Assembly (NCBI GenBank): GCA_959018045.1
Contig: CAUEJN010000014.1
Span: 1-21,799 of the forward strand
Origin: an uncultured Butyricicoccus sp.
Lineage (GTDB): Bacteria > Bacillota > Clostridia > Oscillospirales > Butyricicoccaceae
Direction of reading: 5' to 3'
DNA length: 21,799 bases
Numbering within the stretch: the stretch's first letter is position 1; each line of letters starts with the position of its first letter. This document shows positions 14,773-21,799 of this stretch, piece by piece. Made by a program: the position numbers and the translations under genes. Under the pieces are notes generated by a model that ran no database searches, was not told where the DNA came from, and saw only the letters and a list, made by a program, of their open reading frames with translations.

Positions 14773-15510
14773 ATGTCTAGCATGTTCGTTTCCGATTTTT
14801 CCAACGTTTTTCATATCACAGAAGAACTCGAAAGCAATACCTATCCCGGCCGAGGCCTGATGATGGGCACCACGCCCGACGGTGACACCTCGGTTATGGT
14901 ATATTTCATCATGGGTCGCAGCGAAAACAGCCGCAACCGTGTATTCACCGAGACCGAGGACGGCATCCGCACCGAGGCATTCGACCCCTCCAAGTGCTCC
15001 GACCCGTCGCTCATCATCTACCATCCGGTACGTGTTTACGGTGGCCGCACCATCGTGACCAACGGTGACCAGACCGACACCATCCGCGACGCACTGGCCG
15101 AGGGCAAGAGCTACATTGATGCGCTGCGCACCCGTCGCTTTGAGCCCGACGAGCCCAACTTCACCTCCCGTATCTCTGCGATGATGAACGAAGACGGTTC
15201 CTACGCGCTGTCCATCCTCAAGTACTTCCACAGCGACCCGGATGCCTGCAAGCGCTTCTTCTTCGAGTATGACAAGCCGGTTAAGGGACGCGGTCACTTC
15301 ATCCACACCTACATGTGCGACGGCAACCCGCTGCCCTTCTTCCGCGGCGAGCCTAAGTGCGTCTTTGTCGAGGATACCCCCATCGACACCTATGCCGATC
15401 AGCTGTGGAATGCACTGGACGAGAACAATAAGATTTCGATCTTCGTGCGCTACATCAACCGCAAGACCGGCGAGACCCAGACCGTCATCAAGAACAAGCA
15501 TCAAAAGTAA
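14773..15510 (+). CDS. purO: IMP cyclohydrolase, archaeal PurO type
   Basis: The protein has 245 residues. It should close FAICAR to IMP, the last step of de novo purine synthesis. The pattern (YPGRGLMMG, YFIMGRSENSRNRVF, LIIYHPVRVYGGRTIVTNGDQTD, EPNFTSRISAM) matches the Ntn-hydrolase-fold PurO family first known from archaea rather than the MGS-like cyclohydrolase domain of PurH. It is somewhat longer than the roughly 200-residue archaeal proteins. Its partner is the free AICAR transformylase encoded 17 bp downstream, which lacks a cyclohydrolase domain. AAAGGGG precedes ATG 14773. The family call rests on pattern recognition and on this context. Confidence 0.88.
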   Translation: MSSMFVSDFSNVFHITEELESNTYPGRGLMMGTTPDGDTSVMVYFIMGRSENSRNRVFTETEDGIRTEAFDPSKCSDPSLIIYHPVRVYGGRTIVTNGDQTDTIRDALAEGKSYIDALRTRRFEPDEPNFTSRISAMMNEDGSYALSILKYFHSDPDACKRFFFEYDKPVKGRGHFIHTYMCDGNPLPFFRGEPKCVFVEDTPIDTYADQLWNALDENNKISIFVRYINRKTGETQTVIKNKHQK

Positions 15511-15527
15511 GCGGAGGCAGCAAAAAC

Positions 15528-16697
15528 ATGAAAGAATTAGAGCTGAAATACGGCTGTAACCCCAATCAGAAGCCCGCACGCATCTTTATGGACGAGGGAG
15601 AGCTGCCCATCGAGGTGCTCAACGGCCGTCCGGGCTATATCAATTTCCTGGATGCATTCAACTCCTGGCAGCTCGTGCGCGAGCTCAAGGCGGCAACCGG
15701 CTATCCGGCTGCGGCATCGTTTAAGCATGTTTCGCCCGCTGGTGCAGCGCTGGGCTATCCGCTGAGCGACACCGAAAAGGCTATCTACTTTGTTGAGGGC
15801 GAGCTGTCGCCCATCGCATGCGCATACGCACGTGCACGCGGCGCCGACCGTCTGTGCTCTTACGGCGACTGGGTTGCCCTGTCCGACGAGTGCGACGCAG
15901 ACACCGCACGCCTGCTGGCGGTCGAGGTGTCCGACGGCATCATCGCACCCGGCTACACCGACGAGGCTCTGGCCATTCTCAAGGCCAAGCGCAAGGGCGG
16001 CTACAACGTTGTCAAGATCGATGCAGATTACGAGCCCAAGGCCATCGAGCGCCGTGACGTGTTCGGCATCACCTTCGAGCAGGGTCACAACGACCTCAAG
16101 ATCGATGCTGACATGCTGAACAATATCGTTACCGACAACAAGGAGTTGACCGACGAGGCAAAGCGTGATATGATCGTTTCGCTCATCACGCTCAAGTACA
16201 CCCAGTCGAACTCGGTCTGCTATGTCAAGAACGGCCAGACCATCGGCGTTGGTGCTGGTCAGCAGAGCCGTATCCACTGCACCCGTCTGGCAGGCCAGAA
16301 GGCAGACAACTGGTATCTGCGCCAGCATCCCAAGGTAATGGGCTTGCAGTTTGTCGACGGTATCCGCCGTCCCGACCGTGATAACGCAATCGATATCTAT
16401 ATCTCGGACGAGTACGAGGACGTTCTAGCAGAGGGCGTTTGGCAGAATACCTTTAAGGTCAAGCCCGAAGTGCTGACCCGCGAGGAAAAGCAGGCGTGGA
16501 TCGCAACCCAGACCGGCGTGACCGTCGGTTCGGACGCGTTCTTCCCGTTCGGTGACAACGTTGAGCGCGCACGCAAGTCCGGTGTGCAGTACATCGTACA
16601 GCCGGGCGGCTCCATCCGCGACGATCATGTCATCATGACCGCAAACAAGTACGGCATTGTCATGTCGTTCACCGGTGCGCGTCTGTTCCATCACTAA
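15528..16697 (+). CDS. purH: AICAR formyltransferase, stand-alone (no IMP cyclohydrolase domain)
   Basis: The protein has 389 residues, against about 510 for bifunctional PurH. It formylates AICAR with 10-formyl-THF to FAICAR. It begins directly with the transformylase domain (LKYGCNPNQKPARIF); the N-terminal MGS-like domain is missing and was not lost by frameshift, since a clean start with GGAGG ten bases upstream is present. Lys66-His67 in SFKHVSPAGAA match the catalytic Lys-His pair of ATIC. IGVGAGQQSRIHCTRLAGQK and VGSDAFFPFGDNVERA are further hallmarks. The missing reaction is supplied by the PurO-type protein encoded just upstream. A hairpin follows in the 91-bp gap to the next gene. 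Confidence 0.95.
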   Translation: MKELELKYGCNPNQKPARIFMDEGELPIEVLNGRPGYINFLDAFNSWQLVRELKAATGYPAAASFKHVSPAGAALGYPLSDTEKAIYFVEGELSPIACAYARARGADRLCSYGDWVALSDECDADTARLLAVEVSDGIIAPGYTDEALAILKAKRKGGYNVVKIDADYEPKAIERRDVFGITFEQGHNDLKIDADMLNNIVTDNKELTDEAKRDMIVSLITLKYTQSNSVCYVKNGQTIGVGAGQQSRIHCTRLAGQKADNWYLRQHPKVMGLQFVDGIRRPDRDNAIDIYISDEYEDVLAEGVWQNTFKVKPEVLTREEKQAWIATQTGVTVGSDAFFPFGDNVERARKSGVQYIVQPGGSIRDDHVIMTANKYGIVMSFTGARLFHH

Positions 16698-16737
16698 AAG
16701 ATTGCAGACCGAAGAGTCTAACGATGCACCAAACCAA

Positions 16738-16763
16738 AACAGAGCGGGGTTACCCGCTCTGTT
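16738..16763 (+). terminator. Hairpin after purH, weak or partial terminator
   Basis: A perfect 11-bp stem AACAGAGCGGG (16738-16748) with CCCGCTCTGTT (16753-16763) has a GTTA loop. It is followed by GTTATAG rather than a U-run, so it may attenuate transcription into the three genes downstream or stabilise the upstream mRNA. No separate promoter for those genes is evident. Confidence 0.6.
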
Positions 16764-16788
16764 GTTATAGAAGGAGAACAAACAGGTT

Positions 16789-17133
16789 ATGGATCGGAAA
16801 ACAGGTGGGAAAAGCTGCCTGATCGGCTTTGTTTTACTGGTGGCATCCCACTGGACAGGCTCATTTGCATGGATCGCACGCCTGCTCGGCTATATCGGTA
16901 TCGCCAACGGCACCGCAGCCTTGCAGCAGGACGGCAATGTCTGGATGCACCGCGCGAACCGTTTCAGTACGGTCGCGGTGGGTGTGTTTGCCGTGCTGGA
17001 AATCGTATCGCTGACCGGGCTTGTGCAGGTCGGTCGTCAGATTGATCTGCTGCTCTCATGCGTTTTTGCGCTGATCTGTGCAGCCTGCACCCTGATGGGT
17101 CTGTTTACCCGGAAAAAGGAGGAACATCAATGA
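16789..17133 (+). CDS. Small membrane protein of unknown function, coupled to purD
   Basis: The protein has 114 residues and is not recognised. About three hydrophobic segments are visible: near 10-38 (CLIGFVLLVASHW through the aromatic-rich IARLLGYIG), near 60-80 (STVAVGVFAVLEIVSLTGLV) and near 85-106 (IDLLLSCVFALICAACTLMGLF). The C-terminus RKKEEHQ is charged. AAGGAG lies 12 nt before ATG 16789. Its stop codon overlaps the purD start (ATGA, 17130-17133), so translation of the two is probably coupled, which supports it as a real gene. Transport or membrane tethering of purine enzymes is possible, but nothing in the sequence shows it. Confidence 0.75.
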   Translation: MDRKTGGKSCLIGFVLLVASHWTGSFAWIARLLGYIGIANGTAALQQDGNVWMHRANRFSTVAVGVFAVLEIVSLTGLVQVGRQIDLLLSCVFALICAACTLMGLFTRKKEEHQ

Positions 17134-18386
17134 AAGTTCTGGTAATCGGCGGCGGCGGACGTGAGCACGCCATCTGCGTGACGCTCGCGAAGAGCCCCAA
17201 GGTAGATAAAATCTGGTGCGCACCCGGAAACGGCGGTATTGCGCAGGTTGCAGAGTGTGTGGATATTAAGGCCACCGACATTGACGGTGTAGTTGCCTTT
17301 GCCAAGGGAAATAAGCCCGACCTGGTCATGGTCGCACCTGATGATCCGCTGGCACTCGGTATGGTCGATGCGCTCGAGGCAGCGGGCATCCGCGCCTTTG
17401 GCCCGCGCAAGAACGCAGCCGTGATCGAGGGCTCCAAGTCCTTTGCCAAGGATCTCATGCACAAGTATAACATCCCGACGGCTGGATACGCGGTCTTCGA
17501 GGACTCTGCTTCGGCGATTGATTACATCAAGGAGCAGGGCGCACCGATCGTCGTCAAGGCCGACGGTTTGGCACTGGGCAAGGGTGTTACGGTTGCGATG
17601 ACAGAAGAGGACGCCATTGCGGCAGTCAAGGACGCGATCGACGGCGGCGCATTCGGCGGCGCAGGCGCTCGTGTGGTCGTCGAGGAATACCTGACCGGCC
17701 CTGAAGTGTCGGTTCTGGCATTCGTTGACGGCAAGCACCTCAAGACCATGCCCTCGGCACAGGATCACAAGCGTGCTTACGATCACGACGAAGGCCCGAA
17801 CACCGGTGGTATGGGTGCATTCTCGCCCTCTCGCTTCTACACCGAGGACATTGCTGCACAGTGCATGGAAACCATTTTTAAGCCCACCGTTGCCGCGATG
17901 GCAGCCGAAGGCCATCCCTTCAAGGGCGTTCTGTACTTTGGCCTCATGCTGACCCCCAAGGGCCCCAAGGTCATCGAGTACAATGCTCGTTTTGGCGATC
18001 CCGAGACCCAGGCTGTGCTGTCCCGACTGGACTCTGATCTGTACGATATCTTTAACGCGGTCATCGACGAGAAGCTGGAAGAAATCGACATCAAGTGGAA
18101 GGACGACGCGGCTTGCTGCGTGGTTATGGCGTCGGGCGGCTACCCCAAGGCATACGAAAAGGGTAAGGTCATTACCGGTCTTGACGACGTGACCGACTCC
18201 TTTGTCTTCCATGCGGGTACCAGCCTGAAGGACGGCCAGATCGTGACGAGCGGCGGCCGCGTGCTGGGCGTGACTGCAACTGCGCCAACTTTGGATGAGG
18301 CCATCCAGAAGGCGTATGCGGATGTGCACAAGATTCACTTTGACAAGGCACATTTCCGCACCGATATTGGTATTAAGAAAGGATAA
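17130..18386 (+). CDS. purD: Phosphoribosylamine-glycine ligase (GAR synthetase)
   Basis: The protein has 418 residues, normal for PurD. It ligates glycine to phosphoribosylamine with ATP, the step after PurF and before PurN. The N-terminal VLVIGGGGREHAI, the ATP-grasp segment IVVKADGLALGKGV and the C-terminal KVIEYNARFGDPETQAVL (metal-binding residues) are clear. ATG 17130 is preferred over the longer in-frame reading from 17058, because AAGGAGG (17116-17122) lies 7 nt before it and the N-terminus aligns with the family. It overlaps the upstream membrane-protein gene by 4 bp and is 3 bp from the next gene. Confidence 0.97.
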   Translation: MKVLVIGGGGREHAICVTLAKSPKVDKIWCAPGNGGIAQVAECVDIKATDIDGVVAFAKGNKPDLVMVAPDDPLALGMVDALEAAGIRAFGPRKNAAVIEGSKSFAKDLMHKYNIPTAGYAVFEDSASAIDYIKEQGAPIVVKADGLALGKGVTVAMTEEDAIAAVKDAIDGGAFGGAGARVVVEEYLTGPEVSVLAFVDGKHLKTMPSAQDHKRAYDHDEGPNTGGMGAFSPSRFYTEDIAAQCMETIFKPTVAAMAAEGHPFKGVLYFGLMLTPKGPKVIEYNARFGDPETQAVLSRLDSDLYDIFNAVIDEKLEEIDIKWKDDAACCVVMASGGYPKAYEKGKVITGLDDVTDSFVFHAGTSLKDGQIVTSGGRVLGVTATAPTLDEAIQKAYADVHKIHFDKAHFRTDIGIKKG

Positions 18387-18389
18387 CCC

Positions 18390-18914
18390 ATGGACGCAAA
18401 TAAGCAGAAACAGATTTTAGGCTGCATGAATGATGTGCTGGGTCAGAACGGCTTCCGTTCCGAGCTCATCGAGCAGACCGAACACACCCCGCTGATGCTG
18501 CGCGCTGAGAGCCAGCGCCTGGGCAAGGTTGCCAAGGAGGCAACGATTGAGGCGTGCTTCATTCCGATTTCGCTTCCCGACGAGAACAGCGGCCTGCTGC
18601 AGTTCTTTGTCACCCTCTTTAACAACGTGCCCGAGCAGAATCAGGCACAGGTGGAAAAGGCCTGCCGTTACTGCAATGACTTTTCCGCACTCGGTCAGTT
18701 TGGCTTCTTCCAGCCTGCTGGTCAGATTTACCTCAAGCATAACACGCTGGTCGATGCCAGTCTGGATCTCGAAAAGGTCATCACCTTTGTCGCAGACAAC
18801 ATTTCGCTGCTGGTCGCTTCGGCGACCCGCTTTATGGATGCGTTTGCTGCGGTTGGCTTCTCAGGCCTGACGGTCGATGTTGCCATCGAGCAGGAACTGC
18901 TGCCCAAGGTCTAA
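18390..18914 (+). CDS. YbjN-like / secretion-chaperone-like protein of unknown function
   Basis: The protein has 174 residues, with no signal peptide or membrane segment. The pattern of an N-terminal helix, two beta-rich parts and long C-terminal helices (LEKVITFVADNISLLVASATRFMDAF without gaps, about 127-152) recalls YbjN / type III chaperone-like folds, but this is a weak match. It begins 3 bp after the purD stop; its AAAGGA site lies inside the purD end. It is the last gene before the operon terminator. Its conserved-looking position suggests a link to purine metabolism or to the small membrane protein, which is inference only. Confidence 0.7.
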   Translation: MDANKQKQILGCMNDVLGQNGFRSELIEQTEHTPLMLRAESQRLGKVAKEATIEACFIPISLPDENSGLLQFFVTLFNNVPEQNQAQVEKACRYCNDFSALGQFGFFQPAGQIYLKHNTLVDASLDLEKVITFVADNISLLVASATRFMDAFAAVGFSGLTVDVAIEQELLPKV

Positions 18915-18921
18915 GTACATG

Positions 18922-18954
18922 AAAAGCCCGGATCTGATATGATCCGGGCTTTTT
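18922..18954 (+). terminator. Terminator of the purine operon
   Basis: A 13-bp stem, 18922-18934 with 18941-18953, has a 6-nt loop, and the 3' arm ends in a T-run (18950-18954). It is the strongest terminator downstream of purE and marks the operon end. Confidence 0.93.
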
Positions 18955-18980
18955 GCTGTCTGGCTATTTGGCGGGCGATA

Positions 18981-18989
18981 TGCTATAAT
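18981..18989 (+). promoter_or_regulatory. Extended -10 promoter of the rlmD-like gene
   Basis: TGCTATAAT (18981-18989) is an extended -10 (TGn plus consensus TATAAT); no good -35 is present 17 bp upstream. It lies just after the purine terminator and would give a leader of about 95 nt. Confidence 0.65.
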
Positions 18990-19089
18990 ATTGCTGATCC
19001 TATCACACTTTTTGGAGCAATGACCAGATAAACGGCCGGAACCTTACGCATCCGTGCCGAATCAAGCACAGGATAGAAGGAGACCCACC

Positions 19090-20463
19090 ATGGCAAGACA
19101 GAAAAACAAAATTTACCGCGCGGAGATCGTGGACTACACAGCCGAGGGCAGCGGTGTCGCGCGGATCGAGGGAATGGCAGTTTTTGTACCCAATACCGCG
19201 GTCGGTGACCAGTGCGACATCCGCATCGTCAAGGTCAATAAGCGCATGGCCTTCGGCAGACTGGATCGCGTCATCATCCCTTCGCGCGACCGTATCGAGC
19301 CGGCTTGCCCGGTTGCGGGAAAGTGCGGCGGCTGCTGCTTCCAGCACATTTCCTACGAGGCAGAACTGCGCGCTAAGTTCAAAAAGGTAGATGATGCACT
19401 GTTCCATCTGGGTGGTACACCGGGTATTTTGGACGGTATCACCGGCGCGGACGAGACGACGCATTACCGCAACAAGGCGCAGTATCCGGTCGGACAGGAC
19501 GCACACGGCACCTACACCGGTTTTTATCGTCCGCACAGTCACGATATCGTCAAGACCGACCGCTGTTTGATTCAGTCCGAGCGGGCTGACCGTCTGGCGG
19601 CTGCTGTTTGTGCGTGGATGGACGCGTATAACGTGACCGCATACGACGAAAAGACCGGAAAGGGGCTCATCCGGCATATCTACGTGCGTACGGGTGCGGT
19701 CAGCGGAGAGACCCACCTGTGCCTGATTGCCACGCGCAGCAAGCTGCCTGCGGCTGACGATCTGATCGAACGTCTGACCAAGGCCGAGCCGTCGCTGGTC
19801 GGTATCGTGGTCAATATCAATAAGCGCGGCGATAATGTCATTTTGGGACAGCACACCGTCACGCTGTGGGGCGAGCCGGTCTTGCAGGACAGCCTGTGCG
19901 GCAACGTGTTCCAGCTGTCGCCGCATGCATTCTATCAGGTCAATCACGCCCAGACCGAAAAGCTGTATGCGCGTGCGCTGGAGCTGGCCGACCTGCACGG
20001 CGGCGAGACAGTCGTTGACCTGTACTGCGGTGCGGGTACGATTACGCTTGCGTTGGCAGCCAAGGCGGGCAAGGTCATCGGCGTCGAGATCGTTCCCGAG
20101 GCCATCGAGAATGCCAAGGAGAATGCCGCGCGCAATGGCGTGGAAAATGTGTCCTTTATCTGTGCGGATGCCGGTCAGGCAGCTATGATGCTGGCCGAGC
20201 GGGGAGAGCGTCCGGACGTACTGACCGTCGACCCGCCGCGCAAGGGACTGGACGAACAGGCAGTGGAGGCCATCGCACGCATGCAGCCGCCCAAGGTCGT
20301 CTATGTCTCCTGTGATCCGGCAACGCTGGCACGTGACCTCAAGCGCTTTGCCGAGTATGGCTATTATGCGCAGACTGCACGGGCCTTTGACTTGTTCCCG
20401 CGCACAAAACATGTGGAAACTGTGCTGGTTTTAACAAAAAAGACAGACGATCAAGCTGAATAA
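19090..20463 (+). CDS. rlmD: 23S rRNA (uracil-5-)-methyltransferase, RlmD/RumA type
   Basis: The protein has 457 residues. It methylates C5 of a uridine in 23S rRNA with SAM. A TRAM domain (about 5-62) precedes an Fe-S motif C-x5-C-x2-C (Cys73, Cys79, Cys82) with Cys159 (TDRCLIQS) as the fourth ligand. The SAM-binding loop is VVDLYCGAGTITLAL (near 308-322). The catalytic DPPRKGL and SCDPATLARDL (nucleophile Cys408) follow. ATG 19090 is chosen because AAGGAG (19077-19082) precedes it and residue 1 starts the TRAM domain; the upstream in-frame GTG at 19054 adds a non-conserved tail. In Firmicutes the family can modify U747 and/or U1939, so site specificity is open. Confidence 0.92.
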   Translation: MARQKNKIYRAEIVDYTAEGSGVARIEGMAVFVPNTAVGDQCDIRIVKVNKRMAFGRLDRVIIPSRDRIEPACPVAGKCGGCCFQHISYEAELRAKFKKVDDALFHLGGTPGILDGITGADETTHYRNKAQYPVGQDAHGTYTGFYRPHSHDIVKTDRCLIQSERADRLAAAVCAWMDAYNVTAYDEKTGKGLIRHIYVRTGAVSGETHLCLIATRSKLPAADDLIERLTKAEPSLVGIVVNINKRGDNVILGQHTVTLWGEPVLQDSLCGNVFQLSPHAFYQVNHAQTEKLYARALELADLHGGETVVDLYCGAGTITLALAAKAGKVIGVEIVPEAIENAKENAARNGVENVSFICADAGQAAMMLAERGERPDVLTVDPPRKGLDEQAVEAIARMQPPKVVYVSCDPATLARDLKRFAEYGYYAQTARAFDLFPRTKHVETVLVLTKKTDDQAE

Positions 20464-20469
20464 ATGAGA

Positions 20470-20495
20470 AAAAGCCGGACAAATGTCCGGCTTTT
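20470..20495. terminator. Bidirectional terminator between rlmD and trxA
   Basis: An 11-bp stem AAAAGCCGGAC (20470-20480) with GTCCGGCTTTT (20485-20495) has an AAAT loop. The T-run on the plus side and the A-run (from 20469) on the minus side let it serve both converging genes. Confidence 0.92.
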
Positions 20496-20513
20496 GTTGT
20501 ATCTCAGAATGGT

Positions 20514-20819
20514 TTATGCGTTACGCAGCATCTCTTCCAGCTGCTCGCGGGCATGCAGGCCAACTGCACGCTGTACTTCCTTGCCGTTCTTGACAACAAC
20601 CAGGGTGGGGATGCTCATAACGCGGAAGTGCTGAGCCAGTTCGGGCTGCTCGTCAACGTTTACCTTGCCGACGTTCAGGCCGTCTGCTGCCATCTGGTCA
20701 ATGATCGGGCCCTGACGCTGGCAGGGACCGCACCAGGTTGCCCAAAAGTCCAGCAGGATGGGGCTGCCTGCGTTTACAACTTCCTGCTCAAAGTTCTGCT
20801 TGGTGATCTGCTTTGCCAT
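20514..20819 (-). CDS. trxA: Thioredoxin
   Basis: The protein has 101 residues, a single thioredoxin fold. The active site is WCGPC (Trp29, Cys30, Cys33), with the cis-proline in SIPT (Pro71) and the buried Asp in LLDFWATW (Asp24). It reduces protein disulfides in the cytoplasm. ATG 20819 is preferred over a longer in-frame reading up to 20927, which would overlap the trxB end, because AAAAGGAG lies 9 nt before it. It follows trxB by 104 bp on the same strand, so the reductase-like flavoprotein is its likely electron donor. Confidence 0.96.
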   Translation of the reverse strand: MAKQITKQNFEQEVVNAGSPILLDFWATWCGPCQRQGPIIDQMAADGLNVGKVNVDEQPELAQHFRVMSIPTLVVVKNGKEVQRAVGLHAREQLEEMLRNA

Positions 20820-20886
20820 ATCTATCGACTCCTTTTCGGTCTGTAAATTACAATCTTTGCAATCAGTCTTTCCTGATGTTGGTATC

Positions 20887-20892
20887 AGTATA
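20887..20892 (-). promoter_or_regulatory. Possible -10 box of a trxA promoter
   Basis: TATACT on the minus strand lies in the 104-bp gap between trxB and trxA. No convincing -35 is found 16-18 bp upstream and there is no TGn extension, so trxA may simply be transcribed with trxB. Confidence 0.3.
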
Positions 20893-20923
20893 CCGCATTC
20901 GTGTGGATTTATCCGTGACCAAG

Positions 20924-21799
20924 TCACAGTTCGGGATGGTTCTTGCGATAGGTGCGGACGTACTGGATGGCAGACAGACCGGCAACCGTGCCGTCGTGTA
21001 CGGCCTTGGCTACCTGAAGCAGGCCGCCCGTGCAGTCGCCTGCGGCGAACAGACCGGGCAGAGCGGTCTGCATCTCGCGGTCTACCTGAACGTTGCCCTT
21101 TTCGTCGAGTGCAGCACCGATGCGTCGTGCCATCTCACTGCCGCCTGCCGTGCCCAGTGCGATAAACACACCGTCGAGCGGGAGGGTCTCACCGTCGGCA
21201 AAGCGCACGCCTTCCACCTGCCCTTCGCCGACAATTGCCTCGATCGGGCGGGTATCCAGCGGGTAAGGGCAGGGCTTGCTGAAGGTCTGGGGAGCACCGC
21301 CGGTCAGAATGGTGATCGAACCAGCCATGCCCAGTTCTTCGGCCTCGCTCAGTGCGTAATCACCGCTGCCCAGCACGGCAACGCGCTTGCCGCGGTAGAA
21401 AAAGGCGTCGCATACGGCGCAATAGCTCACGCCGCGGCCGTCGAGCTCGCGCAGACCGGCAATGGGCGGTGCGGCACGCTTGACACCGGTCGCCAGAATA
21501 ACCGCGATGGCCTCATAAGCGCCGTCGGTCGTGGTCACCGTGTAGGTGTCAAATCCCGAAACACCCAGAACTTGGGTGCGCACGATGCGTGCGCCCAGCG
21601 CCTCGGCCTGTGCTTCGCCCTGTGCGTGCAGCTCGGCACCGCTCATGGGCTGAATGCCGTAAACGTTCTCAATTCGCTCGGCTTTTTCCAGCGCACCCAT
21701 GCCTTGCGACAGCAGGAGGGGCTTGAGTCCTGCACGCGCCGCATATAGCGCTGCCGCAGTGCCTGCGGGGCCGGAACCGATAATAATGATGTTTTCCAT
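20924..21799 (-). CDS. trxB: Thioredoxin reductase-like flavoprotein, non-canonical
   Basis: The protein has 291 residues, slightly shorter than the usual 300-320. The FAD loop GSGPAG (8-13), the redox pair Cys127/Cys130 in CAVCD and the C-terminal FAD segment GLFAAGDCTGG (249-259) are intact. The second Rossmann loop is GSGDYALSEA (144-153). The basic HRRxxFRA motif that holds the NADPH 2'-phosphate is missing: the region reads ITILTGGAPQTFSKP and is shortened. The electron donor may therefore not be NADPH; ferredoxin-linked flavin thioredoxin reductases are known in clostridia. The ATG is the last three bases of the window, so its ribosome site and promoter are not visible, and an upstream start cannot be excluded. 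trxA lies 104 bp downstream. Confidence 0.9.
   Translation of the reverse strand: MENIIIIGSGPAGTAAALYAARAGLKPLLLSQGMGALEKAERIENVYGIQPMSGAELHAQGEAQAEALGARIVRTQVLGVSGFDTYTVTTTDGAYEAIAVILATGVKRAAPPIAGLRELDGRGVSYCAVCDAFFYRGKRVAVLGSGDYALSEAEELGMAGSITILTGGAPQTFSKPCPYPLDTRPIEAIVGEGQVEGVRFADGETLPLDGVFIALGTAGGSEMARRIGAALDEKGNVQVDREMQTALPGLFAAGDCTGGLLQVAKAVHDGTVAGLSAIQYVRTYRKNHPEL

Noticed and set aside
19014..19031. A tiny upstream frame (ATG ACC AGA TAA) after GGAG in the rlmD leader.
   Set aside because: The spacing between GGAG and ATG is only two bases and three codons give no basis for function.
1..21799. Defence systems, prophage, insertion sequences, CRISPR arrays.
   Set aside because: No transposase, integrase, phage, restriction or Cas-like protein and no regularly spaced repeats were seen on either strand.

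Overview
The window looks like a moderately GC-rich chromosome segment of a Gram-positive gut Clostridia (most likely Oscillospirales). This is inferred from the gene families: an archaeal-type AspRS, an SLH-anchored surface enzyme with a CsaB-type pyruvyl transferase, an archaeal-type IMP cyclohydrolase in a purine operon, and strong SD sequences with TTGxxx-17-TATAAT-like promoters. I see no insertion sequence, phage gene, CRISPR array, tRNA or rRNA.

Left part (1-7386). The end of an HPr-family phosphocarrier (+) is followed by a run of minus-strand genes, each largely its own transcription unit: a YibE/F multi-pass membrane protein, a secreted purple-acid-phosphatase-like metallophosphoesterase with C-terminal SLH repeats, an archaeal-type aspartyl-tRNA synthetase, xanthine phosphoribosyltransferase and a MOP-family polysaccharide flippase. 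Promoters with 17-bp spacers and hairpin terminators can be read between most of them.

Centre (7387-9775). The flippase diverges from a 746-residue protein in which a GT4 glycosyltransferase is fused to a CsaB-like polysaccharide pyruvyl transferase. Both genes appear to use one palindromic -35 box. In known systems CsaB pyruvylates the wall polymer that SLH domains bind, so flippase, fusion enzyme and SLH phosphoesterase may belong to one cell-wall display pathway.

Right-centre (9849-18954). A promoter, a highly structured RNA of about 180 nt with a 6S-like rod-and-bubble fold, and a terminator precede a purine operon: purE-purC-purF-purM-purN-purO-purH-(small membrane protein)-purD-(YbjN-like protein). 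PurE, PurC, PurF, PurM, PurN and PurD cover most of the route from PRPP to IMP. The usual bifunctional PurH is replaced by a free AICAR transformylase plus a PurO-type cyclohydrolase. purK, purL/Q/S and purB are not in the window. The two non-enzyme genes are tightly coupled to purD and are the least explained members.

Right end (18955-21799). A 23S rRNA uracil methyltransferase of the RlmD type (+) converges, across a bidirectional terminator, on a trxB-trxA pair (-). The TrxB-like flavoprotein keeps its FAD site and redox CxxC but lacks the usual NADPH-specific basic motif. Its start codon is the last three bases of the window.
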